Both the position numbers and the translations under genes were made by a program. Below are positions 53,049 through 61,545 of a DNA stretch of 64,000 nucleotides, piece after piece. The notes under the pieces were generated by a model. The model saw only the letters and a program-made list of their open reading frames with translations, was not told the DNA's origin and searched no databases. Source of the stretch: G965212025 sp965212025 (GTDB lineage: Bacteria; Pseudomonadota; Gammaproteobacteria; Poriferisulfidales; Oxydemutatoraceae). Positions within the stretch are counted from its first letter, which is position 1. Each line of letters opens with the position of its first letter. Location: NCBI GenBank assembly GCA_965212025.1, contig OZ243039.1:744001-808000 (forward strand), in the 5' to 3' direction.

Positions 53049-53206
53049 TATCGGTTTGGCCAACGGGTCACGCATTTGGTGAAGTTTCAATGGGTTGTAG
53101 CCTGGTGTGAGCGATCCAGCTTCTTTTCCAGACGTTGACTGTATTGTGACATGCCGAAACAGAATATCCAGAAAACGAAAGCGGCAAACAGATACGCTTC
53201 CAGTTC
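53049..53206 (-). repeat. Direct repeat B: aapM 3' end plus remnant of aapP start
   Basis: The mate of repeat A. It holds the real aapM C-terminal codons and, after the stop, a 14-codon frame (53075-53031, MRDPLAKPIVQPVN) that matches the aapP start (MHNLVDQPIIQLEKVN). So the ancestral aapM-aapP junction is present twice, once on each side of the AT-rich insert. Confidence 0.85.
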
Positions 53207-54220
53207 GTAGCCTTTCCATTCCAGGGAACGGCTTGCTGCCTGCGCCATGTACAACAGATCCAGAAGTCCGATGATGGCGACCAGAGTCGTGTCTTTGAAC
53301 AGTTCAATAAATGTGTTCACAATCGCAGGAATGGAGATTTTTAACGCTTGGGGTAATATGATCAGCAACATTTTTCTCCAATAGCCAAGACCCAGAGAGT
53401 CGGCAGCTTCATGCTGGCCAGCAGGCACAGCCTGCAAGCCCCCTCGTATGGCTTCTGCTGTGTAGGCAGCTTTGAACATGCTGATTCCAATCAGGGCACG
53501 AGCCACTTTGTCAAAATCCACCTGCTCCGGGAAAAACAAAGGCAGCATGACTGAGGACATAAACAATACGGTTATGAGTGGTGTACCCCGCCAAAACTCG
53601 ATATAGGTCACAGAGAAGTAATGAATGAACGGCAGACTGGAGTTGCGCCCGAGTGCCAGTAACACGCCTAAAGGCAAAGCCGCGGTTGTTCCCACGCCAG
53701 CCAGAATGAAGGTGAGCATGAACCCACCCCATTCGCTCGGCTCAGCCACCGGCAACCCTAGCCACTCGCCGTGGATCAAGGCAAAGGCCAGGAATGGAAA
53801 AATGAAAAACGTGAATGCGGCGATTTGTCGCTTATACGGAGTTTTGGGATAGAGGAGCAGAGCCAGGAGCAGGCCGCTCGCCGCGAACATCACCGTTGGT
53901 CGCCATACCTGGTCGGCGTGTGACGCGTAGTAGAGACCAAACATGAGCTGCAGGAATCTGACTTTGACGAAAGTCCAGCAAGCACCATCAGGATGTGCTT
54001 CGCAGGCAGCGCGACTCGTGCCATCCCAGGACGCTTTCAGGAATAGCCAGTCGATGATTCCGGGCACGCTGGAAAAAATCAGCCACATCGCCAGAATCGT
54101 GAACAGGGTGCTCATCGGCGAGGCAAAGAAATTTTTCTTTAGCCAAGCGTAAGTGCCAGCAGAGCGACTTGGGGCGGGGAAGGCTTTTTCCTTTGGGTAT
54201 ATCCTTTCTTCGCGGTTCAT
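53087..54220 (-). CDS. aapM: General L-amino acid ABC transporter permease AapM
   Basis: 377 residues from ATG 54220, which overlaps the aapQ stop (ATGA). Several transmembrane helices are seen. The polar amino-acid permease (HisM-type) domain has FWRGTPLITVLFMSSVMLPLF and the EAA loop AVPAGQHEAADSLGLGYWRKMLLIILPQA. The long N-terminal part is typical of AapM. With AapQ it forms the membrane channel. Its 3' end is repeated downstream (repeat A). Confidence 0.93.
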   Translation of the reverse strand: MNREERIYPKEKAFPAPSRSAGTYAWLKKNFFASPMSTLFTILAMWLIFSSVPGIIDWLFLKASWDGTSRAACEAHPDGACWTFVKVRFLQLMFGLYYASHADQVWRPTVMFAASGLLLALLLYPKTPYKRQIAAFTFFIFPFLAFALIHGEWLGLPVAEPSEWGGFMLTFILAGVGTTAALPLGVLLALGRNSSLPFIHYFSVTYIEFWRGTPLITVLFMSSVMLPLFFPEQVDFDKVARALIGISMFKAAYTAEAIRGGLQAVPAGQHEAADSLGLGYWRKMLLIILPQALKISIPAIVNTFIELFKDTTLVAIIGLLDLLYMAQAASRSLEWKGYELEAYLFAAFVFWIFCFGMSQYSQRLEKKLDRSHQATTH

Positions 54221-55398
54221 CTTTCCACCAGTCGTGCGCGCTTGTTGTACCAGTTCAAAAACGCGGAAGTCAGCAAACTCAGGGTTTCGTATACGGCGAC
54301 GGTCATGGCCATGATGATCAGCGCCTGCCCGCTCTGGTTCAAAGCAATGCCGGACCAAAGATTCACCAGTTCCTCATAAGCGATTGCAACAGCCAGGGAA
54401 GAGTTTTTGATGATGTTCAGGTACTGGCTGATTGTGGGCGGGATAATTACGCGCAGAGCTTGTGGAAGGATGATCAGCCGTAAATAGATCAGCTTGCTTA
54501 GTCCCAGCGAGAGGGCGGCCTCCGTTTGACCGCTCTTGACAGATTGAATGCCGCCGCGCACGTTTTCGCCTATAAATGCCGCAGTGTAGAGAGTCAGGGA
54601 AAACCAGAGTGCCAAAAGTGAAAGCGGCACTGTGAGCCCACCGGAAAACGTGAAGGTTCCAAGTTCAGGATACTCCAGAAGCAAGGGGTGGCCGGTCAAA
54701 AAATACGCCACTGTGCAGGTGGCGGTCAGCCCGGCAACGATCAGAACCTTTCTCGGCAAACGGCTAAGGTAGTCTCTTTTTTCCAGCTGTTTCGTGCGCC
54801 AATAAATTCTCAGGGCAAGCAGACTGGCAATACCGGAAATGAAGAAAAACCAGCCAAGGTCTGCGGCAGGGTTCAATATTGGCAGAGGGGCAAAAAAGCC
54901 GCTGTTGTTCATATAAATACCCATGCCCAGCTCATAGCTTTCCCGTGGCGAAGGGAAAGCCGTCAGGAAAACCACGAAATACCAGAACATGACTTGCAAA
55001 AGCAGCGGGATGTTGCGGAAGGTTTCAATGTAAATCAGAGCGAAACGTGCCACAAACCAGTTCGAGGAAATCCGCATAACCCCAATGAGCAAGCCGCCCA
55101 GGCTTGCCGTGAGAATTGAGAGAACGCTGACCAGCATGGTGTTTTGGATGCCGATGACAAAGACTTCCCAATAGGTGCTTTTTCCCAGCTCAAAATCCCA
55201 GAAGGGGCTGAAAGACAAATTGAATGGGGCGACTTCATGCAAGAAGTCCAGGCTGACCTTTATGTTGCGGGCTTGCAGGTTGTGCAAGGTGTTTTCGAAC
55301 AGCGAGAGAACTGCCCACAGCAGAAGCCCTGCCACAAGCACCTGGCTGATGATGCGCCGAACCTGGTGGAGACGCAGCCAGGACAGGGCGGACATCAC
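54217..55398 (-). CDS. aapQ: General L-amino acid ABC transporter permease AapQ
   Basis: 393 residues with multiple membrane helices. It has the permease segment YIETFRNIPLLLQVMFWYFVV and the EAA loop SVKSGQTEAALSLGLSKLIYLRLIILPQALRV. A long periplasmic insertion around IYMNNSGFFAPLP is characteristic of AapQ. It pairs with AapM. The 79-base gap after aapJ carries a 7-bp inverted repeat. Confidence 0.93.
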   Translation of the reverse strand: MMSALSWLRLHQVRRIISQVLVAGLLLWAVLSLFENTLHNLQARNIKVSLDFLHEVAPFNLSFSPFWDFELGKSTYWEVFVIGIQNTMLVSVLSILTASLGGLLIGVMRISSNWFVARFALIYIETFRNIPLLLQVMFWYFVVFLTAFPSPRESYELGMGIYMNNSGFFAPLPILNPAADLGWFFFISGIASLLALRIYWRTKQLEKRDYLSRLPRKVLIVAGLTATCTVAYFLTGHPLLLEYPELGTFTFSGGLTVPLSLLALWFSLTLYTAAFIGENVRGGIQSVKSGQTEAALSLGLSKLIYLRLIILPQALRVIIPPTISQYLNIIKNSSLAVAIAYEELVNLWSGIALNQSGQALIIMAMTVAVYETLSLLTSAFLNWYNKRARLVER

Positions 55399-55411
55399 GG
55401 ATGCCTTCTGA

Positions 55412-55454
55412 CCGGCAACGCGTGCGTCAAAACATGTCCGCCGCAGCTTGCCGG
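55412..55454 (-). promoter_or_regulatory. Inverted repeat between aapJ and aapQ
   Basis: CCGGCAA (55412-55418) and TTGCCGG (55448-55454) form a perfect 7-bp stem around a 29-base loop in the aapJ-aapQ gap. Such structures after binding-protein genes commonly protect the upstream message or partly end transcription, raising the ratio of binding protein to permease. The role here is inferred. Confidence 0.35.
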
Positions 55455-55477
55455 GGGGCTATGGGGTCTCTGCCTTG

Positions 55478-56482
55478 TTAGCGGATGGGGGGGGCGTAAA
55501 GCAGCCCTCCCTGGTTCCATAGGGCATTAAGGCTGCCTGCGCGCTTCAAGCCAAGTGGTTCAATGCTTCTTTCGTATATCTCGCCGTAGTTCCCCACCTG
55601 CTTGATGATCCGAAAAGCCCATTCATTGTCCAGACCCAAGCCTTTGCCAAGATTTCCTTCGGTTCCGAGCATGCGGCGAATTTCCGGATTCCGGGTCGTC
55701 TCTTTCAACTGCTCCACGTTTTTTGAAGTCACCCCGAGCTCCTCAGCGTTCAGTAAAGCGTACAGGCTCCATCTCACGATGTTGAACCACTGCTCGTCAC
55801 CTTGTTTGACTGCAGGACCCAAGGGTTCTTTGGAAATCGTGGCGCCAAGAATGACTGAATCGTCAGGGGATTTCAGTTCCGAGCGTATGGCTGCCAGTTG
55901 GGATTTGTCAGAAGTCAGGGCATCACACGAACCTCGCTCATAACCTTCACGGGTTTGAACGGAAGTGTCGTAACCAACAGGGGTAAACTTCAACCCTCGG
56001 GAGCGGAAAAAATCAGCCAGATTTAACTCAGTGGTGGTTCCGGACTGCACACAAATCCTGGCACCATCCAGGTCTTCAACGCGGGTGACGCCAAGCTTTT
56101 TCGGTACCATAAACCCTTGTCCGTCAATGTAGTTGTAGTAAGTAAAGTAGATGCCATGGTCAGTATCTCTTTTCAGGGTATGAGTCGTGTTGCGTGACAG
56201 GATGTCAATTTCTCCCGAAGAGAGGGCGGTAAAACGTTCCTTGGCGTTTAGTGGCGTGAATCGTGTTTTCTTCGCATCTCCGAGTACTGCCGCAGCTACG
56301 GCATAACAGACATCCGCATCGATCCCTCTCATCAATCCCTGGTCGTCCGGTGCGGCGAACCCCGGGAGGCCACCATCGACTCCACAACGCACAGTGCCAC
56401 GCTTTTTGACATCATCAAGTGTGGCGGAAAACGCGACAAAAGGTGCCACGAGTAAAACAAACAAAAACTTTATTCTCAACAT
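55478..56482 (-). CDS. aapJ: General L-amino acid ABC transporter binding protein AapJ
   Basis: 334 residues with a signal peptide (FLFVLLVAPFVAFS). The mature part follows family 3 solute-binding proteins of the AapJ type: TLDDVKKRGTVRCGVDGGLPGFAAPD, GIDADVCYAVAAAVLGD, ILSRNTTHTLKRD and ARICVQSGTTTELNLADFF. Its Aap homologues bind a broad range of L-amino acids. It is the first gene of the leftward aapJQMP operon, divergent from sctF. Confidence 0.94.
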   Translation of the reverse strand: MLRIKFLFVLLVAPFVAFSATLDDVKKRGTVRCGVDGGLPGFAAPDDQGLMRGIDADVCYAVAAAVLGDAKKTRFTPLNAKERFTALSSGEIDILSRNTTHTLKRDTDHGIYFTYYNYIDGQGFMVPKKLGVTRVEDLDGARICVQSGTTTELNLADFFRSRGLKFTPVGYDTSVQTREGYERGSCDALTSDKSQLAAIRSELKSPDDSVILGATISKEPLGPAVKQGDEQWFNIVRWSLYALLNAEELGVTSKNVEQLKETTRNPEIRRMLGTEGNLGKGLGLDNEWAFRIIKQVGNYGEIYERSIEPLGLKRAGSLNALWNQGGLLYAPPIR

Positions 56483-56902
56483 GCTGTTCTCCGGTTAATA
56501 CTTTTTGTTTTGACACCGGGTTTGTTCCGACATCTCCCTCGAGTATATCCCTTGAACAGCCCGGATGTGACTACTTGCAATTCTTTGGCGGGTCGGGGCG
56601 TAACCAGGCTCTTTGCACCAGATCTTGCCCGCCCCACGCCGTGAAGCCCATGCCGGAGTTGGGGATCCGGTTCCTTCACGCCGGGCTTTCCTGTCAGATG
56701 GTCTCGTACGCTCGTGTGAAGTCCTTTCCGGGCAAAAGTTCCAGCACAGAAACGGGGAGATTGCCAAATGGATATTTCCAAACGGAAACAAAGATTTTTG
56801 TTCACGCTTGAGCTGTTGCCTGGTCTGGGGCAGGCTTGAGTTTGTAGTGGGGCTTTGGTACCATACGTACCGTATCTGTTAACGAAACATGGAGATAAAG
56901 GT
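56483..56902. other. Divergent region between aapJ and sctF
   Basis: About 420 bases with no gene recognised. It must hold the aapJ promoter (left) and the type III operon promoter (right). Near the right end a short inverted repeat GGTAC-CATAC-GTACC (56857-56871 approximately) lies about 30 bases before the sctF start and might be an operator. No clear -35/-10 pair was found for sctF. Confidence 0.4.
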
Positions 56903-57127
56903 ATGGGGTTAAATTTTGACTCAGTTGCGAATTCCTTGGGAGCCGCTGCTGCCAAGGAAGAGGAACAGGTAAACGCATTCTCGAAGAGCATGGATCCTAC
57001 CAATATGCGGGATCAGATTGTATTCCAGCAAAAGTTCAACAAGATGATGCAGACATACGAATTTACCGGGGCTTTGATGAAGTCTCTGCGTGAAGTCAAT
57101 GACTCATTGATCAGGGATATCCAGTAA
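56903..57127 (+). CDS. sctF: Type III secretion needle protein SctF (YscF/PrgI-like)
   Basis: 74 residues from ATG 56903, with GGAGAT/AAAGG upstream. The size and helical pattern fit needle subunits: a short N-terminus, then DQIVFQQKFNKMMQTYEFTGALMKSLREVNDSLIRDIQ-type helix ending in the usual [SI]-I-x-x-I-Q motif. It is followed by a TPR chaperone, SctI, SctJ, SctK and SctL, the order of the Ysc operon, which supports the call more than the sequence itself. It would polymerise outside the cell as the injection needle. Confidence 0.78.
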   Translation: MGLNFDSVANSLGAAAAKEEEQVNAFSKSMDPTNMRDQIVFQQKFNKMMQTYEFTGALMKSLREVNDSLIRDIQ

Positions 57128-57199
57128 AACGGAAAACCCTGAGAATCAGGCTTGATTGGACTATGAAAAGGTGCTAGCCAAGGCAAATATGGAGCAGGT

Positions 57200-57571
57200 A
57201 TGGAAGTAGGAACAGAGTGTTTGCAGTTGCTTGGAAAGGTGGGCTTTATGGCCTGCCTGGAAGAGTCTCTGCCTAAGGAAGCCGAAAAGATTTTTTCGGC
57301 GGCAGTTCTGGCCAGACCGGAACAGCCAACTCCCTACATTGGCTTGGCACTTGCGAACATGGGGATCGGAAAATTTTCAGACGCCGTTGAATTGCTCAAG
57401 GACAAGGCTTTGAAAATCGACCCGGAACATGATCGCGCAAAGGTTCTGTTGTCTATGGCACTCAAAATGGATGGTCGGGATTCCGAAAGCCAGGCGCTGT
57501 TGGAAGAGTGCATGAAAAGTGATGACGACAGAGCCAAGGACTTGGCTGCCAAGCTGTTTGAACAGAAATGA
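57200..57571 (+). CDS. TPR protein, putative SctG/YscG-like needle chaperone
   Basis: 123 residues with two to three tetratricopeptide-like helix pairs: EAEKIFSAAVLARPEQPTPYIGLALANMG, SDAVELLKDKALKIDPEHDRAKVLLSMAL. It lies directly between sctF and sctI, where YscG is in Yersinia. YscG with YscE keeps the needle subunit unpolymerised in the cytoplasm. No SctE partner is visible in this window. Sequence match to YscG itself is weak; TPR fold and position support the role. Confidence 0.65.
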   Translation: MEVGTECLQLLGKVGFMACLEESLPKEAEKIFSAAVLARPEQPTPYIGLALANMGIGKFSDAVELLKDKALKIDPEHDRAKVLLSMALKMDGRDSESQALLEECMKSDDDRAKDLAAKLFEQK

Positions 57572-57584
57572 CCAAGGAAGAGAG

Positions 57585-57671
57585 ATGGAAAGCGGTGTGG
57601 TGATTGATTGTTGCGCCTTTGCGGACGGCTCCCTTAACCAGACTTTAGATATCCCAGGAGAGGTGAAATAG
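57585..57671 (+). CDS. 28-codon micro-ORF between sctG and sctI
   Basis: ATG 57585, preceded by GGAAGAGAG, opens 28 codons (MESGVVIDCCAFADG to IPGEVK) that stop 2 bases before the sctI ATG. It contains the sctI ribosome-binding site in its last codons. In the Yersinia operon yscH is at this place but is about 165 codons. It may be a leader that couples translation of sctI or a chance frame. Confidence 0.3.
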   Translation: MESGVVIDCCAFADGSLNQTLDIPGEVK

Positions 57672-57673
57672 CG

Positions 57674-58111
57674 ATGATACAAAATATTGCACAAAACGTT
57701 GCACAAAAAATTACTGAAAAAACCACGGAAAGCGTAGGGCAGGCAGGCACCCAGAATTTGGCGCAGGCAAGCCATACTGATTCCGAAAAGTTTGCGAACC
57801 TCATGCAACAGACCCAGGCAGGGCCTGTTGCTCAGGGGCAGCAACTTGCGGCGGGTTCCGCCGGCGAAGTGCATGGCAAAACGATAGGGGAACGGATCCT
57901 TCAAGGTATTGCAAATACCGCGCATAACCAGGAAGCCAAATACCAGGATGCCATGGGCAAAGTCATGGACGCCACAAAAACCGGTATGTCTCCGGGAGAT
58001 ATTATGCAGGCACAAGTCGGGTTGATGAAGGTCGAAACCATGCAGCAAGCGGAAGGCAAGGTGGTGAGCAAGGTTGACCAAACAGTCGAAAACCTTCTTA
58101 AGGGAGGCTGA
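57674..58111 (+). CDS. sctI: Type III secretion inner rod protein SctI
   Basis: 145 residues, soluble, with Gln-rich N-terminal half and a helical C-terminus that fits SctI: GMSPGDIMQAQVGLMKVETMQ followed by the family's ending KVVSKVDQTVENLLKGG. The inner rod anchors the needle to the export apparatus. A good AGGAGAGGT precedes the start. About 300 bases with no clear gene separate it from sctJ. Confidence 0.82.
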   Translation: MIQNIAQNVAQKITEKTTESVGQAGTQNLAQASHTDSEKFANLMQQTQAGPVAQGQQLAAGSAGEVHGKTIGERILQGIANTAHNQEAKYQDAMGKVMDATKTGMSPGDIMQAQVGLMKVETMQQAEGKVVSKVDQTVENLLKGG

Positions 58112-58415
58112 TCTTTACTACTTTGCTCCAAAAGCAGTGAAAAATTTCATGAGGGGTCAAGCTTAGAAGAGTTGAGCAGGTGATAGTTGCCCCTCGTTCG
58201 GTCACGGCGTTTCACGCGTTGACGCCTGAGCCGGTTCGCTGACCCTTCTCTTATCGCGTGGCTTGATTCATCAACCTTTGATGCTGTCGCGACACACTCC
58301 GATGTGGCATTATAGGTCGCTGCTATAAAACCGATAAACGTCATAGAGCAGTTGTCTGTTTAGCCCGCGACGATGCCCCGTCATGGTTCACTCACGGGCT
58401 TGGTAGCCCGGTGAA
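58112..58415 (+). other. Gap between sctI and sctJ
   Basis: About 300 bases within the type III operon without a recognised gene. A hairpin formed by CGGGCT and AGCCCG (58394-58409 approximately) lies just before the sctJ GTG and may affect its translation. A minus-strand frame of 65 codons crosses the region but has no protein-like features. Confidence 0.4.
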
Positions 58416-59300
58416 GTGATAAAGTTCCACAATTACAAATCAGCCTTGAAGTTCTTTCTTGTGATTCTTGTTGTCGTGCTTCTTTCGGGTTGCAAGACGG
58501 AGTTGTATTCAAAGCTTTCGGAACAGGAAGGCAATGAAATGTTGGCACTACTTTTGACACAAGGTGTCAGCGCAGAAAAAGAAACGGACAAAGACGGGAA
58601 TGTCAGCATTTTTGTCGATGAAAACGAAATTGCCGTATCTGTGGAAATTTTGACGAATCATGGTTACCCCAAAAATAAGTTTCAGACCTTCGGAGATATT
58701 TATAAACAGGAAGGGTTGGTCTTTTCGCCGCTGCAGGAAAAAGCACGCTATATATACGCCTTGTCTCAGGAAATTTCCGGGACACTCGCTGAAATAGACG
58801 GTGTGCTGGTGGCTCGTGTCCACGTTGTGTTGGCAGAAGAAACGCACCCAGGTCAAATCGGTATTCCGGCGTCTGCCTCGGTATTCGTTAAACACGTGCA
58901 GGATGTTTCGCTTGACCACATGATCCCGGGCATCAAAAACATCGTGACCAACGCGATCGAGGGACTCAACTACGAAAAAGTTTCTGTCTCCCTGTTTGCT
59001 GCCACGGAGCAGTCTCTGGAACGAAATCTCTTGCCACAAAAAGCGCTGTTTTTTCTGAACGTATCGAGGGATTCCGTCATTTCCGTATACGTCCTGTTTG
59101 GCACGATGCTTTTACTGATTCTGCTTTTGGCAGCGAGCACCGGGTTTATGCTTGCCAACTTTGGCGGTGAAGCGAAGACCCTGCTTTCGAAGAAACTCAG
59201 ATTCGGTACACAGATACCAGGAGAAAACATGGACGCAGACCAAGACGGTGCTGCTGGCAAAACGGCAAATAAAGTTGCGCCGGAATCGGGCAAGAACTAG
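58416..59300 (+). CDS. sctJ: Type III secretion inner-ring lipoprotein SctJ
   Basis: 294 residues from GTG 58416. A lipobox (VVVLLSGC) is followed by LYSKLSEQEGNEMLALLLTQGVSA, the conserved SctJ start, and ARVHVVLAEETHP with SASVFVKHV in the ring-building domains. A C-terminal transmembrane helix (VISVYVLFGTMLLLILLLAAS) and a short cytoplasmic tail match the Ysc-type members. It builds the inner-membrane ring with SctD, which is not in this window. Confidence 0.93.
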   Translation: MIKFHNYKSALKFFLVILVVVLLSGCKTELYSKLSEQEGNEMLALLLTQGVSAEKETDKDGNVSIFVDENEIAVSVEILTNHGYPKNKFQTFGDIYKQEGLVFSPLQEKARYIYALSQEISGTLAEIDGVLVARVHVVLAEETHPGQIGIPASASVFVKHVQDVSLDHMIPGIKNIVTNAIEGLNYEKVSVSLFAATEQSLERNLLPQKALFFLNVSRDSVISVYVLFGTMLLLILLLAASTGFMLANFGGEAKTLLSKKLRFGTQIPGENMDADQDGAAGKTANKVAPESGKN

Positions 59301-59317
59301 CCTGGGGTCGACGTTTC

Positions 59318-60001
59318 GTGTTTCCTCAACTCGATGCCAATACACAGTTCCCCCTGCCCCTAATGGTGGTTCAATTCAACTATTTTCCGTCTTTTTACGC
59401 TGATGAAAGCTGGTGGAGTGCTTTCAGGCTGACGAATATCCACAAAAAACTTGCGAAAAGACCACAGGCGCACCGGCGGCTTTCCAGAGCCTTGCTGGAA
59501 CAACTGAAAATTAGCGGCCAATACGACTTTGATTTCGATCGCAAAGCCAAAAAACTGGCGCTTCTTCCGGCCAGCGATTTGCGCAGGCTGGTAAGGGTGT
59601 TGGGTCTGGTTTCACACTCGGCACAACTGCGCCGGATTGTGCTCGGCTCTGAATTGAGACACTTGCATAAATTCGTCAGTAAAGAAGATCACAACCTGGC
59701 TTTACGGTTGTCCTTTGCCTGCGAGAGTCGTTTTCCCCCGGTATCCGCGGAGTTGTCTCAAGATGGGCTGGTTGGAGCGATTGCTTCACACGTGGAAGAG
59801 CGAGGTCTGTCAATTTTGGACAAGACTTTTGGGGCTGGCCTTACCGGAGCCTTTGTTAAACGTTTTCTGCTAAAAATGCCGAAGCATTTGAATGGTTCCT
59901 ACAGCCAGGATTTTGCGAACGTCCCGCTTCGCTGGCTGGAAAATTTTGCTGTAAAAACCATGGTTTCCATGAATCCGAAATGGCGCGCTTTGCTCTCCTG
60001 A
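59318..60001 (+). CDS. sctK: Type III secretion protein SctK
   Basis: 227 residues from GTG 59318; ATG 59363 is an alternative. The N-terminal FNYFPSFYADESWW and the helical body with LLPASDLRRLVRVLGLVSHSAQLRRIVLGSELRHL match YscK/SctK, the cytoplasmic sorting-platform adaptor linking SctQ pods to the ring. It overlaps sctL by 22 bases, and its place between sctJ and sctL is as in the Yersinia operon. Confidence 0.85.
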   Translation: MFPQLDANTQFPLPLMVVQFNYFPSFYADESWWSAFRLTNIHKKLAKRPQAHRRLSRALLEQLKISGQYDFDFDRKAKKLALLPASDLRRLVRVLGLVSHSAQLRRIVLGSELRHLHKFVSKEDHNLALRLSFACESRFPPVSAELSQDGLVGAIASHVEERGLSILDKTFGAGLTGAFVKRFLLKMPKHLNGSYSQDFANVPLRWLENFAVKTMVSMNPKWRALLS

Positions 60002-60621
60002 AGACCAATACATTACGTCCGGTTCCAGGTCAGCGTCTGCTAAAGAAATCGGACTATGAAGTTTTTCACGAATCTGAAAAGCTGCTGGCCGAGGCAAGAG
60101 CTCAAGCTGAGGAAATAAAAAACCAGGCACGCGCTGAATACGAGGCTGAAAAAATACGCGGCTACCAGGAAGGAGAAAAGCGGGCTCAGCTGGAACTGAG
60201 CGAAAAAATGTTCGCCATGGCGACGGGCACGGTGGACTATTTTGCAAGTATAGAGTCGCAAGTCACTGAAATTGTTTTGACCTCCGTCCGAAGAGTGCTG
60301 GACTCTTTCAGTGATGATGATCTGGTTGTGAAAGCTAGCCGCAAAGTGCTGCATACCTTGAGTGGCGAAAGGCACATCAAGATGCGCGTGTCTCCAGACA
60401 TTGAAGAAAAAGTGACGAAACGCGTTGTTGAAATCACGGAAGGATTGCCGCACTCCACGTTTCTGGAAGTGGTGTCCGATGCCCGCCTCTCAGGTTCTGA
60501 GTGTGTTTTGGAAAGCGAGTTGGGAACCGTTGAGACGAGTGTTGATTTGCAGTTTCAGGCACTTGAAAAGAGCTTAAGAAAACGTTTTGAGAGAAAACAG
60601 AAAAGATCTACTCACAGCTAG
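59980..60621 (+). CDS. sctL: Type III secretion stator protein SctL
   Basis: 213 residues of the SctL/FliH type: a long charged coiled coil (SEKLLAEARAQAEEIKNQARAEYEAEKIRGYQEG) then a C-terminal domain (VLTSVRRVLDSFSDDDLVVKASRKVLHTL). SctL holds the ATPase SctN and connects it to SctQ. It is the last type III gene here; sctN, sctQ and the export-gate genes are not in the window. Confidence 0.88.
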   Translation: MARFALLKTNTLRPVPGQRLLKKSDYEVFHESEKLLAEARAQAEEIKNQARAEYEAEKIRGYQEGEKRAQLELSEKMFAMATGTVDYFASIESQVTEIVLTSVRRVLDSFSDDDLVVKASRKVLHTLSGERHIKMRVSPDIEEKVTKRVVEITEGLPHSTFLEVVSDARLSGSECVLESELGTVETSVDLQFQALEKSLRKRFERKQKRSTHS

Positions 60622-60955
60622 ATGAGGTCTGGCCGTCAAATTTTAGAGCCAATGTCTGATTGCCATCCGGAAAAGACTGATGTCGAGCGCAGCCCCCGCC
60701 TTTCCCGCTCCCAAGCGAGTCCCCCCGGGGAATACCTTGCTGATTGGAGGCTGACGCCGGACTGGCTTTGGTGCAACGGTGGGGGGCAAGGCTCCTTAAT
60801 TTATACGCTTGCCTTGGTCGGGGTTTGTCTTGCTCGAAACAGGCGGAAAACAAAAATGGTTTGTTTCAGACGGATTTGAACATGCTTGTGACTGGCAGCA
60901 AAACAGCTATTTGTTGGTATCACCCACCTGAACCCTGATCTTTCCAACACCAAGA
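60622..60955 (+). other. Region between sctL and tadA
   Basis: About 330 bases with no convincing gene. An 85-codon frame begins right after the sctL stop but its product is rich in Arg, Ser and Pro with no family features. A CCCCCCGGGG-like GC-rich patch near 60722 is unlike the rest. The region may contain the end of the type III transcript, but no terminator was clear. Confidence 0.4.
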
Positions 60956-61432
60956 GTGGTGCAAAAAGACGAATATTTCATGCAACTTGCCTATGAGCAG
61001 GCACTGATGGCCGAGCGCGAGGGGGAAGTGCCGGTCGGAGCTGTGGTGGTGCATGGAGAAAAGCTGATCGCTTGCGGGCACAACCTGACTGTTTTTAATC
61101 ACGATGCTTCTGCGCACGCTGAAATTATGGCTCTGCGTTCTGCCGGTCATGCCCGCTCAAATCACCGTTTGGCAGGATGTGAGCTTTTTGTAACTTTGGA
61201 ACCTTGCGTGATGTGCCTTGGCGCAATTGTCCAAGCCCGTTTGAAACGTGTGGTCTTCGGAGCCACGGATCCTAAAAGCGGGTCGCTGGGGGGCGCCCTT
61301 GACCTGCGTGACAGCCATGTTTTCAATCACGGGATTCAAATCAGCAGTGGCATACTTGCCGCGCAATGTGGCAACCTTCTTGAAAATTTTTTTCTGGCGC
61401 GCCGCAAAAAAAGCGCAAACAAAAGCTTCTGA
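60956..61432 (+). CDS. tadA: tRNA-specific adenosine deaminase TadA
   Basis: 158 residues from GTG 60956. The deaminase zinc site is complete: HAEIMALRSAG (His and catalytic Glu) and TLEPCVMCLGAIVQARLKRVVFGA (two Cys). VPVGAVVVHGEKLIACGHN is also typical. The enzyme makes inosine 34 in tRNA-Arg(ACG). The C-terminal stretch FFLARRKKSANKS is usual for the family. Confidence 0.95.
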   Translation: MVQKDEYFMQLAYEQALMAEREGEVPVGAVVVHGEKLIACGHNLTVFNHDASAHAEIMALRSAGHARSNHRLAGCELFVTLEPCVMCLGAIVQARLKRVVFGATDPKSGSLGGALDLRDSHVFNHGIQISSGILAAQCGNLLENFFLARRKKSANKSF

Positions 61433-61434
61433 GC

Positions 61435-61440
61435 TATAAT
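61435..61440 (+). promoter_or_regulatory. Possible -10 box for the 61546 gene
   Basis: A perfect TATAAT lies just after the tadA stop and about 105 bases before the next gene. No clear -35 box is seen at 17 bases, so the promoter is uncertain. Confidence 0.3.
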
Positions 61441-61545
61441 AAGGGGACAAAAGGTTGTGACGGCTTCATACTTAACAGCAAAAATGAAGGAGGAGCAGTC
61501 CCGGGCAAAGCAAGGAGTTAACTCTGCACAGCGAGCGGATTGATT

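Noticed and set aside
58147..58344. 65-codon minus-strand frame in the sctI-sctJ gap
   Set aside because: Opposite to the operon, with no signal, motif or ribosome-binding site.
60622..60879. 85-codon frame right after the sctL stop
   Set aside because: Rich in Arg, Ser and Pro, with a GC-rich patch, no family features and no ribosome-binding site.
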